A model generated the notes under the pieces. That model did no database searches. It was given only the letters and a program-made list of their open reading frames with translations, and was not told the DNA's origin. The translations under genes and the position numbers were made by a program. Below are positions 45,636-54,330 of a stretch of DNA of 64,000 bases, in pieces; the stretch's first letter is position 1, and each line of letters starts with the position of its first letter. Source of the stretch: Xenopus tropicalis (taxonomy: Eukaryota > Chordata > Amphibia > Anura > Pipidae); contig NC_030678.2 in NCBI RefSeq assembly GCF_000004195.4, forward strand, positions 154,798,547-154,862,546, given 5' to 3'.

Positions 45636-46645
45636 AAACAGCCCCCCACCAGCCCACTAAATAGCCCATTCCTGTATCAGGGAATGAATGTACAGCAATC
45701 TTCACAATGTTATGACCACGTGGACTTTCAAAAAATAGCTAGCTCCTTTGTGGGGGGGGGTGCATGCCAGAAATTGAACTTGTAATAGCCTGCAACTCTG
45801 CCAGTTATCCTGGTGCCACCTATTGCCCATCAAGTCCAATGCCCAATGCTGCTGAGGAGTGATGAGAGGAACGTGGGACAATTAAGGGCAAAGGCAGACT
45901 GGGCAAATCTTGGTGTAGATCAGCAAAATGCTCTGAAATAGCCCTTTGCGCATTTCAGTGGTAATCAACTGAACCCCCAAGGCGCACTCACAGCTCAGGT
46001 GGCATGAGTGGGTGAGCTCAAAATGTGCAGTATGTTGCTTTATTATATGTGTGCCTGTGGTAGGGATGGCATCAGGTGGCTGACTTCTGAATAGGATTAA
46101 TGGGATGCAGTGTTTCTGTCTCAACATATTTAACTTCTAATCCTTTAATGAGCACCTCACTTCCTCAGCCAGGGCCTCCCCCAGTTGCATGTTAAGCAGC
46201 ACAAATGAGTGATTTCCTTTGTGACAGAATGCACCTTTGGTAAGGCCCGTGGCACCCGCTGGGTCATTTTCCTTCCATCATCTGAGGGTGACACAATCAG
46301 ACATGCCTTCTGAAGCAAGCTATTCATGCTTGGTTAGTGAATGAGCTAACAATGGCTGCTCCCTGCCGAGGAGAATTCTGGGAGCTGTAGTTTAACAACA
46401 GCTGGAGGGGTGAAGTGTTTTTTTTTCTAGACATATTTTGCACAAACAGAAACATTTACTTATATTCCTGGGCATAACTCCATATCTCTTTCTATATAAG
46501 AATAGTTTTCAATGCAAACCAATTGCAAGCACTGGGAACAGAACAAAATATGAGGTCACTGTAGGGGTCAGAAGGCACAAAGGATACAGTACATGAGTTT
46601 ATGGCAGTACAATAACATAGGATCTTGTCAGATACACTGACTGTG
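45636..46645. other. Intergenic sequence, inverted ACTACAGCTCCCAG motif
   Basis: No gene. AATTCTGGGAGCTGTAGTTT, then AACAACAGCTGGAGGG, at 46373-46408 is the reverse complement of the ACTACAGCTCCCAGAATT dispersed motif; compare 1950-1993. Confidence 0.5.
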
Positions 46646-46819
46646 TTAAAGGGGTTGGTCATCTTTGTGTTAACTTTTAGTATGATATAGAGAGTAGTAT
46701 TCTGAGACAATTTGCAATTGGTCTTCATTTTTTATTATTTGTGTTTTTTTAACTATGAAAAACAAATAATGAAAAGTTGCTTAGAACTGGCCTTTCTTAA
46801 AGATGAACCACCCCATTAA
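46646..46819 (+). mobile_element. T2-family MITE, full copy
   Basis: It starts TTAAAGGGGTTGGTCATC and ends GATGAACCACCCCATTAA, with TTAA at both outer edges. GTTAACTTTTAGTATG near the left and AAAAGTTGCTTAGAACTGGC near the right are the family's standard blocks. Confidence 0.85.
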
Positions 46820-47028
46820 AGTGACTATGAGCCCCACTGGCTCTGTTTGACTTTAACACTGAGCAATGTGCCCATTAAGAGTGTAAAAATAGTTATTTGG
46901 CAAGAAAAGTAATAGTCATTTCTGTAAAATCACTGCTTAAAAAGCTTTATAAGGTACAGAGTGGAAGCACTGCCTTTCTGTTCATAGTGAGGAAAAAGAA
47001 GCAAAGAACATGGTACTAGGCAGATTAC
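46820..47028. other. Intergenic sequence, nothing recognised
   Basis: No coding segment or repeat family was recognised between the T2-family MITE and CR1 copy D. Confidence 0.4.
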
Positions 47029-48195
47029 TGCCAGACTAATTTAGTCGCCTTTTATGAGGAGGTGAGCAGGAACCTCGATGCTGGAATGGCAGTTGATGTC
47101 ATCTACTTGGACTTTGCTAAAGCGTTTGATACAGTACCTCACAGAAGGTTAATGATCAAATTAAGGAATATTGGCCTAGAACATAATATTTGTAATTGGA
47201 TAGAGAACTGGCTGAAGGATAGAGTACAAAGAGTGGTGGTAAATGGAACATTTTCTAATTGGCCCAGTGTGGTTAGTGGAGTACCGCAGGGGTCAGTCCT
47301 TGGGCCTTTGCTTTTTAACTTGTTTATTAATGACCTGGAGGTGGGCATAGACAGTACTGTTTCTATTTTTGCTGATGACACTAAATTGTGCAAAACTATA
47401 GGTTCCATGCAGGATGCTGCCGCTTTGCAGAGCGATTTGACAAAATTAGATAACTGGGCAGCAAACTGGAAAATGAGGTTCAATGTTGATAAGTGCAAAG
47501 TTATGCACTTTGGTAGAAATAATATAAACGCAAACTATCTACTGAATGGTAGTGTGTTGGGGGTTTCCTTAATGGAGAAGGATCTAGGGGTTTTTGTTGA
47601 TAACAAGTTGTCTAATGCCAGGCAGTGTCATTCTGTGGCTACTAAAGCAAATAAAGTGCTGTCTTGTATAAAAAAGGGCATTGACTCAAGGGATGAGAAC
47701 ATAATTTTGCCCCTTTATAGGTCCCTGGTAAGGCCTCACCTTGAGTATGCGGTGCAGTTTTGGGCTCCAGTCCTTAAGAAGGATATTAATGAGCTGGAGA
47801 GAGTGCAGAGACATGCAACTAAACTGGTTAAGGGGATGGAAGATTTTAACTATGAGGTGAGACTGTCAAGGTTGGGGTTGTTTTCTCTGGAAAAGAGGCG
47901 CTTGCGAGGGGACATGATTACTCTGTACAAGTACATTAGAGGGGATTATAGGCAGTTGGGGGATGTTCTTTTTTCCCATAAAAACAATCAACGCACCAGA
48001 GGTCACCCCTTTAGATTAGAGGAAAGGAGCTTCCATTTGAAGCAGCGTAGGGGGTTTTTCACGGTGAGGGCAGTGAGGTTATGGAATGCCCTTCCTAGTG
48101 ATGTGGTAATGGCAGATTCTGTTAATGCCTTTAAGAGGGGCCTGGATGAGTTCTTGATCAATCAGAATATCCAAGGCTATAATATCTACAGTTAG
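47029..48195 (+). pseudogene. CR1 reverse transcriptase C-terminal fragment, open frame (copy D)
   Basis: The open frame runs uninterrupted from the truncation point (CQTNLVAFYEEV) to a TAG at 48193-48195. Counting from the GTG at 47062, motif A DFAKAFD lies at residues 17-23, motif B GVPQGSVLGP at 73-82 and motif C FADD at 103-106 with both catalytic Asp, followed by the thumb and C-terminal NALPSDVVMADSVNAF region. The fingers, the start codon and the endonuclease are missing, so it cannot make a working enzyme. Near the end it lacks three residues (CDT) present in copies A, B and C. There is no promoter or host adoption signal. Confidence 0.88.
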
Positions 48196-48331
48196 TACTA
48201 GTGGTTGTATATATAGTGTATGTATGTGAGTGTATAGATTGGTAGGTGTGGGTTAAGTGTGCTGGGTTTACTTGGATGGGTTGAACTTGATGGACACTGG
48301 TCTTTTTTCAACCCTATGTAACTATGTAACT
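47029..48331 (+). mobile_element. CR1-type LINE copy D, 5'-truncated, youngest-looking
   Basis: The copy starts abruptly inside the reverse transcriptase coding region (TGCCAGACTAATTTAGTCGC) and continues without a frame break to its stop and a 3' UTR ending CAACCCTATGTAACTATGTA. Truncation at the 5' side with an intact 3' end is the usual outcome of target-primed reverse transcription. Confidence 0.9.
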
Positions 48332-48708
48332 ACTATGGCGCATTCATTTAGTTAGCTGTAGTGTGCAAAGTGTATGTTTTTTACCACAATGAACTGTTTT
48401 TCTAGAATTCTGGTGTCATTGTGGAGGCAAACAGGAGATTTGCATCCAATTTGCCAAATAGACTCTCATAAATCATGCAAAGTTGTGTTGAATATTTTCT
48501 AAGGCTATTTGGCATAATTTTGGGTTGGTGGTGATGTAACTTCCCGTTATGTAGATACATAACACAGGGTTGTGTCTGATGTACTCACACTTGATAAAGG
48601 GCTTTGCTCCATTCGTAATACTAATTTTTCACTAAGAAGTGTGTCTAGATGGGACGGAAAAGAAAGAGCCATGATTAAGGGTGTAGCTTGTGTATGAAAA
48701 TTGCCTTT
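48332..48708. other. Intergenic sequence, nothing recognised
   Basis: No coding segment or repeat family was recognised. Confidence 0.4.
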
Positions 48709-49134
48709 AGTGCTGAGAGGTGTTAGTGCTGAGAGGTGTTAGTGATAGGAGTTTGTACTGAGCATTGTTAGTGCCAAGAGTTCTTAGTGCTGAGAGTTCT
48801 TAGTGCTGAGAGTTCTTAGTGATGAGAGTTTTTAGTGTTAAGAGTTCTTTCTGATAAGAGGTGTAAGTAATGAGAGTTCTTTATGATGAGAGGTGTTAGT
48901 GCTGGGAAGTGCTAATGCTAAGAGTTCTGAGCAATGGGAGTTGTGTTTGCTAAAGGGTGTAAGTGCTGAGAGGATATGTTACTTTTGAGAGTTAGTGTGC
49001 TGAGAGGTGTTAGTGCTGAAATTTTTGTGATGGTTTGATTTGTAGTGATATTGGTGTGATAGTTTGTAGTCTGATAGATGATATTGGAGTTGTTAGTACT
49101 GAGCATTGTTAGTAATGAGTAATGTTAGTGCTGA
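48709..49134 (+). repeat. Degenerate 16-bp minisatellite (AGTGCTGAGAGKTSTT), left part
   Basis: About 25 imperfect copies of a 16-bp unit AGTGCTGAGAGGTGTT or AGTGCTGAGAGTTCTT follow one another. The best copies are at 48709-48740 and 48785-48830. The array stops at a MITE (49161) and resumes after it. Confidence 0.85.
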
Positions 49135-49160
49135 TTTTATTGTTGATGGTATTAACACTA

Positions 49161-49421
49161 GGCCTAATGTCCCACGGAGAAAGTTAGTTGCCCGTGATAG
49201 ACCTCTGCCTTTTCACTGGCAATAGGAGTCGCTGGTGGGAAGCCCTACACATCCCTTCTGCTTTCCGAAGTTAAGTGAAGTTGGCTGCAGGGTGGAACTT
49301 TGCAGGACTTTGGAAAGATGATTCCTATTGTTGCCGGTGGAAAGTCATTTTGGAGTGTTTAGTCGCCCAAGGTAGCAGAGATCTATTGTGGGCAACTAAC
49401 TTGCTCCATGGGAAATTAGCC
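49161..49421. mobile_element. MITE inserted in the minisatellite
   Basis: GGCCTAATGTCCCACGGAG and its mirror CCATGGGAAATTAGCC form the ends, continued inward by AAGTTAGTTGCCCGTGATAG and ATTGTGGGCAACTAACTTGC. The arms are about 45 bp. The element resembles the one at 9397-9656 in having TTAGTYGCCC words. Its target duplication is not clear. Confidence 0.75.
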
Positions 49422-49423
49422 TA

Positions 49424-49500
49424 AGAGGTGTTACTGGTGTTAGTGCTGAGAGGTGTCAGTGGTTAGAGGTGTTATTGGTAAGAGGTGTTAGTGCTAAAAG
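49424..49500 (+). repeat. 16-bp minisatellite, right part
   Basis: AGAGGTGTTACTGGTGTTAG and TGCTGAGAGGTGTCAGTGG continue the same unit as at 48709-49134 after the MITE. Confidence 0.8.
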
Positions 49501-51509
49501 AGCAGTGCTATTGACAATACATGAAATGTAGTAGCACACGGGCCTAAATACTTTAGGGGTCACTTTAGCAAAGACCTTGATAAGGTATAAGATTCCCATA
49601 CACAGGTCTGCCTTAGTTGCTGATTACAATTTTCTTATTTGAACTGGTTCTAGTATGTGGGCAAAATAATCACTGTCATTGTTCCATACCCACTGAGATA
49701 TATGCACTGCACAAGCCCCCAAACCCCACCGCCATGCACTGCATAGGTCAAACAGATACGCACAATCTAGAATGAATGAAATCAGCTCAATCATGACCCA
49801 GACAGACAGATATTTTTGTGCATGGTCCGCTATGCTTTGGGGCCAAAGACCCCTTCTTAAACTGGATGGGAGGGGGTAAGTGGCAGTTCTCTGCCACTTC
49901 AAGCCTCTTCAGGTCAATATGACTGGGAAGTGCAAGTTCCCTGTAAACTGAATCCCCCACAGATGTTGGGCAATGATGGAAGTTGTAGTTCATCTTCATC
50001 TCTCCGGGCTGGCAAACAGAGAGGACTCCTTGTCACCATTTCTGTGCAGATCAAAAGCCCTCTGCAGGAGGAAGGTGCCTTTTTCTCAGGGATATTTCCC
50101 CACCATGTAATTGTTAGCAGGACAATAGAGTCCTGTGTCCGTCTCGTTGGCACCAGATTTCTACAATACAGGAAACAGCATTTCCTTCAGGGGCTGGAAA
50201 TTAACTTGGATCGCGCTTTTTCCCATTTTTATTACTTAACCACGCCGGGACACCGGGATATTTAAGTAGCTTTTAGAAGTGACTATTGCATGAAGCCCCG
50301 TGGGGCAGTAACGAATGAGGGAGCAATTAGCAAGCTCTAAAAATATAGATGTATAGGTGGGGCTAGGAGCTATATATGAACATTTATTAGCTATTGTCTT
50401 ATTGGGACACTGAGATTCCTATGGTCGTGAGGTCATGAAGAAATGCAATAGGAATTGGTGGTGTTTCTGTGTTACATGTTACATAGGATTACATAGGATT
50501 AAAGGGAAAATGTGCCAGATAGATAGATAGATAACTAGGCTTTATTTTCAATATCTTTATTATAAATAACTATGAATTTACTATGAGTAGAACATGTCAT
50601 GTTGGTTACCTTAGAGGCAAGCAATATGGCAGCTTACACGAGTACTTATAAAAAAGAGAAAATTCATCAATTTCCTATTAAAAGGAAACTGGAAGGAAGA
50701 AACTGTTTTTATAAATAGGATATATTTGTCCTATATATTAACCACAGATTTGTTTCAAAATCCCAAAGGGTGTGGTGGGGTGGCTGTATTATCTGATCTT
50801 TGGTGAATGACTATTACACATGGGTGTGTACAACTACATTAATACACAAACACACAGTATATCCCTAATATAATTCACCAATCAGCTGCTATACTCCTTG
50901 GGCAAGGAGCTTTGACACCCAAAGATAGGGTGTCAATCTGGGCTCCATCCCTCTACCCGACTGACAGAGTTATGGGCAGACACAGGCAGTCTGACACTGG
51001 CAGCTTGTGGTTGCTGACACTTTGACTTTCAAAGAGAGCTGTTGAACAGAACGCCTGTCATTAGCAGTCTAAAACTGTAAATATCCCATAAAGCACTAAT
51101 AACAGGACATAAGTGTAAATTGCAAGAATGATTAGGGGCAAGTTCTTAGTAAATTAATTAATTCATTTTTTGGGTTAAGATCCCATTTAAGAAGTGGATG
51201 TCTTGGTGTGGGCAAATCCATGGAGTGAAGGTACAGGTGGGCCACAAGGGGAACAATTTCCAAGGCCATAGAAGCAGCAGCATGAGGCATTGCTATTTAG
51301 TTGATTGGATCTAAATAATGAATAAAACTGCAATAAACCACAACAAATATGTTTTCTGCACTTTCTGCACTTCTAAACCCCTCCTTTACCCAAAATGAGT
51401 CATTGGCGGGTGCTTCTTTTGACTGCCAATATTTCACAACCTCCAAAACCACAACCTCTCCCATAACACCCAGTGAAGGCATGCAGACCCGCACATACAA
51501 CCCTACAAT
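49501..51509. other. Intergenic sequence, nothing firm
   Basis: No gene. ATGATGGAAGTTGTAGTTCA at 49973 is an inverted ACTACAACTTCC-type motif. (AGAT)4 stands at 50517-50532. Long open frames on both strands have no recognisable domain. Confidence 0.4.
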
Positions 51510-51625
51510 GTCATCCGAGTGGTTACTATGATCCATGTCCTATTCGCTTACAAATCCGAGTCCAGGAAGCCACTGGTCCCAGGTTTCTGTACTGTAGGCG
51601 ACCAACAGACCTGCATTCTATAACG
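51510..51625 (+). repeat. Direct repeat, unit 1 (pair with 52575-52700)
   Basis: GTGGTTACTATGATCCATG and CCAGGTTTCTGTACTGTAGG are matched in order by GTGGTGACTATGGTCCATT and CCAGGTTTCTGCACTGTAGG at 52575-52700. The nature of the element is unknown. Confidence 0.65.
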
Positions 51626-52317
51626 TCAACCACTTGGATGCCATCATCAGGTGTATCAGGAGACCAGGGGGAGGGTGAATTTTTTTGTTTGGGGAGGCTA
51701 AAGATGGGCCATACATAGACTGACCTAAATAAAATTAACCCACTGACTTCCAGGGATACTGTGCAAAAGTGTGGGGGGAAGTGCTTTTTTCACTATAAAA
51801 TGTTTAGGATGTAAAAGTATTCATACATGCACTTCTCTGAGGGGTTCTCCATCCATTTGTGTTTGTGATCAGTTAGCCTAAAGGTGTTTTAGTTTTTCTA
51901 GTGAGAATAGCAGTGGGTACTGAACATCCCAGGCACACAGTGGGTATGGATGGCAGATATTCAGGCCCTGGCACTGTAACACTGGCACTGATACACAACA
52001 TTGGTTTGTTTCCTAGCCATGCACTCATAAGGGTGCCACAGTAACTTACTAGAAATGAACATAACAGTGATCAAAGTAGAAAAAAAGTGCAAAAAGAAAT
52101 ATAAAAGAACAATTAGCTTTTTGAGGAGGAAAGAGTTAATTTAGGACTAGAGAAAGGATCAAAAGGATGTTACAGATGCCAGCTTTCCAAAAAAAAAATT
52201 AATTTCAGCTAGTGAGTCAGCTGTTAGAGCATATTTAATATAGTACCTGTGAGAGTGCAATGAAATCTGCAGCAAATGTACAGAGCTAGTGAGGTACTTA
52301 GGTTAAGTTTACAGCCT
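51626..52317. other. Intergenic sequence, short MITE end
   Basis: AAAGATGGGCCATACATAGA at 51701 is a stray end of the GGCCATACACG family. Nothing else is recognised. Confidence 0.4.
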
Positions 52318-52560
52318 GCTGAACCTTCATATCAGTCTATATTTCTGCAGTGTCTTCCTCTCCCCAGCCCTGGCTACATCTGTGCCTTGATTGGTCAATT
52401 TCACCGTCTGTCAAGAGATCTGCACTCTGATTGGAGAAGCCATAAGACGAAAGATCCAAATAGAGTGCAGCTGATTACAACAGAACCAGAGCTTGCAGGA
52501 ATGCACAAACCTACTCAGATGTTAAAATAGCAGCCCAGGAAAGTAATGTATAGAGTGAGT
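52318..52560. repeat. ~240-bp dispersed repeat, inverted relative of 10835-11040
   Basis: CCTTCATATCAGTCTATATT, CAGTGTCTTCCTCTCCCCAG and GAACCAGAGCTTGCAGGAAT, and finally ACTCAGATGTTAAAATAGC, mirror 10835-11040. An extra 15-20 bp stand near 52528. Confidence 0.65.
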
Positions 52561-52574
52561 TTTTTTTCTAATGT

Positions 52575-52700
52575 GGCAAGTCATTCAAGTGGTGACTATG
52601 GTCCATTTCCCATGCAGATACTAATCTGAGCCCAAAAAGCTTCTGGTCCAGGTTTCTGCACTGTAGGTGAGCAGCAGATAGATCCTTGCACTATGGCTGT
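52575..52700 (+). repeat. Direct repeat, unit 2 (pair with 51510-51625)
   Basis: The matching blocks are listed under unit 1. Spacing between the units is about 1.07 kb, and the dispersed repeat at 52318 lies between them. Confidence 0.65.
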
Positions 52701-52907
52701 TGCTCAACTTTCTCAACAGAGGCTTGCCAGTGGGGGGGGGATTCAATATGAACATCGCTTAACCCAACTAATATTGTCCTTGTACTTTAAGGGTCCACAC
52801 TGATACTGAGGGCCCAAGACAGATTCCTTTTCTTCCCTAACCCCACCCTACAGCAGCTACACCACTTTGATGTCACAGATGATTAAAATAAAGGCGGCAC
52901 TAGGTCT

Positions 52908-53062
52908 TATTTATCAACACTGGGCAAATTTGCCCATGGGTAGTAACCCATAACAACCAATCAGTGGTTGATTTTTAGCCAGCTGCAGGTAATGATTGCA
53001 ACAATGATTGGTTGTGCAGGATTACTGGCCATGGGCAAGTTTGCCCATTGTTGACAAATAAC
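52908..53062. mobile_element. Stem-loop MITE (ACTGGGCAAA family)
   Basis: TTATTTATCAACACTGGGCA and TTGCCCATTGTTGACAAATA are the ends, with GTAGTAACCCATAACAACCA inside. It is the last recognisable repeat before the flt1 promoter. Confidence 0.78.
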
Positions 53063-53383
53063 CCCCACTGACTTACCATATGTTACCCTTGCACATTAGG
53101 AAGACCACCAACCCACCCACTGCTTCACTAATGTAATTTGGCTTATCAGATCCTTACCTGTACCTTTTTTCCCAACAGGCTAAATATAGGGGGAGACCCC
53201 CCCAGGAGAAAATAGTTCTGCTGCCATAGTACTTGGCACAGTCTGTATATTCTCCCCCTTGGGATTGAAGAGCTTGTCCAGCCCCAAATTAGTTCTCACA
53301 GTTTGTGTTGCTTTTATCATTAGCTAATCTCACATGGGGCGAGTCATAGCCCTGGCTTTGCCCATCAGGAGAGATGAAGGCAG

Positions 53384-53490
53384 GGACCAATTGGAGCATA
53401 TGGTAGGTGTGAGGATGGGGTCTGTGAGGTCAGGGAGGGGGCGGGGGGTGGATCCCATAAAACACATGAGGGATGGGAGAATTTGGCTGA
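53384..53490 (+). promoter_or_regulatory. flt1: Predicted flt1 core promoter
   Basis: Three elements occur in a sensible order: a palindromic CCAATTGG at 53387-53394, a GC box GGGGGCGGGG at 53438-53447 and a TATA-like CATAAAA at 53456-53462. Transcription would then start near 53487, giving a 5' leader of roughly 285 nt. Mammalian FLT1 promoters are known to contain a TATA box and GC boxes, which agrees. The start site itself is inferred, not seen. Confidence 0.5.
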
Positions 53491-53495
53491 GTATA

Positions 53496-53648
53496 ATGCA
53501 TGGAAATATTAGAGGGTTCCGGCCACTTCGTCCCTGTCATCCAGGATATTTCTTCTCACAGTCAGAAGCCTTGCCTGCAGGCAGGTCATTCAGTAGGAGT
53601 CTGTGGAGAGGAGAGGACGCACCAGGACTGCTGCAAATCGCTGGATAA
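53496..53648 (+). other. Upstream open reading frame 1 in the predicted flt1 leader
   Basis: An ATG at 53496 opens a 50-residue frame that stops at 53646-53648, 123 bases before the flt1 start. If transcription starts near 53487 this ATG is about 9 nt from the cap and would often be skipped. There is no evidence that a peptide is made. Confidence 0.3.
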
Positions 53649-53766
53649 ATTTATCGCTCACAGCCTGGGGACTACACATTGCTACAAATACGCCTGGAAT
53701 CCTTATCTCTGGTTTATTCTGGGATCAACCTGTAATTGTGGATTTGGCCAGTCTGGCTTGCTGTGA
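53500..53766 (+). other. Upstream open reading frame 2, ending 5 bases before the flt1 start codon
   Basis: ATG at 53500 (overlapping the 53496 ATG in ATGCATGG) opens 88 codons and stops with TGA at 53764-53766; the flt1 ATG is at 53772. The peptide has no recognisable domain. Its position suggests a translational brake on flt1, if the leader is transcribed as predicted. Confidence 0.35.
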
Positions 53767-53771
53767 TAACC

Positions 53772-53832
53772 ATGATAAGCTGTGCGACTGTGGCCATGCT
53801 CTGCTTGCTCTTTGGATGTCTGCTGCTTACAG
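53772..53832 (+). CDS. flt1: flt1 exon 1 coding part: signal peptide of VEGF receptor 1
   Basis: FLT1 is a receptor tyrosine kinase of the plasma membrane that binds VEGF-A, VEGF-B and PlGF through extracellular Ig domains. It serves largely as a high-affinity sink that restrains KDR signalling in blood vessel growth. This exon encodes MISCATVAMLCLLFGCLLLT plus the first base of a Gly codon, a hydrophobic signal peptide whose CLLLTG end is the same as in human FLT1. The start has A at -3 (AACCATGA), and an in-frame stop at 53733-53735 excludes an upstream extension except from a TTG. The exon ends with TTACAG before GTAGGC, phase 1, which joins in frame to 63804. A minisatellite begins at the donor. 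The assignment rests mainly on exon 2 and the signal peptide end. Confidence 0.88.
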
Positions 53833-54277
53833 GTAGGCGCACAGCCGCTCCATTGCCTGATTGTAGGCGCACAGCCGCTCCATTGCCTGATTGTAGGCGC
53901 ACAGCCGCTCCATTGCCTGATTGTAGGCGCACAGCCGCTCCATTGCCTGATTGTAGGCGCACAGCCGCTCCATTGCCTGATTGTAGGATACAGGTAGGCG
54001 CACAGCCTCTCCATTGCCTGATTGTAGGCGCACAGCCGCTCCATTGCCTGATTGTAGGATACAGGTAGGCGCACAGCCGCTCCATTGCCTGATTGTAGGA
54101 TACAGGTAGGCGCACAGCCGCTCCATTGCCTGATTGTAGGCGCACAGCCGCTCCATTGCCTGATTGTAGGATACAGGTAGGCGCACAGCCGCTCCATTGC
54201 CTGATTGTAGGATACAGGTAGGCGCACAGCCGCTCCATTGCCTGATTGTAGGCGCACAGCCGCTCCATTGCCTGATT
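53833..54277 (+). repeat. Minisatellite starting at the flt1 exon 1 splice donor (30-bp and 11-bp units)
   Basis: Thirteen copies of a 30-bp unit, GTAGGCGCACAGCCGCTCCA then TTGCCTGATT, are interspersed with five 11-bp units GTAGGATACAG in the order 5A-B-2A-B-A-B-2A-B-A-B-2A. The first unit starts with the GT of the donor. The 30-bp units are nearly identical (only the sixth, at 53994, shows a change, CCTCT for CCGCT), so the array is young. Each 11-bp unit ends ACAG before GTAGGC and so recreates the exon 1 donor at 53994, 54065, 54106, 54177 and 54218. Open frames up to 184 residues through the array on both strands are by-products of the repeat. Confidence 0.97.
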
Positions 54278-54330
54278 GTAGGATGCCCGCTGCTTATAGG
54301 GGCGAAGTTACTCTATTGCCCAATTTTAGG
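54278..54330 (+). repeat. Diverged edge unit of the minisatellite with a copy of the exon 1 end
   Basis: GGATGCCCGCTGCTTATAGG at 54281-54300 matches GGATGTCTGCTGCTTACAGG at 53814-53833, the last coding bases of exon 1 plus the donor G, at 17 of 20 positions. It is followed by GGCGAAGTTACTCTATTGCC then CAATTTTAGGAT, a diverged 30-bp unit. The array therefore seems to be bounded on the right by an old copy of the exon-intron junction. Confidence 0.7.

Noticed and set aside
53736..53771. Upstream TTG start extending the flt1 frame by 12 codons
   Set aside because: The ATG at 53772 has A at -3 and yields a signal peptide of normal length; TTG starts are rare in vertebrates.
53703..54268. Open frames of up to 184 residues on the - strand with MERLCAYNQA-type repeats
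   Set aside because: They are by-products of a 30-bp unit without stops in several frames. There is no start context, domain or relation to a gene, and the + strand is occupied by flt1.
53833..54277. CRISPR-like array of 30-bp repeats
   Set aside because: The 30-bp units are directly adjacent, with no unique spacers, and the context is a vertebrate gene. It is a minisatellite.
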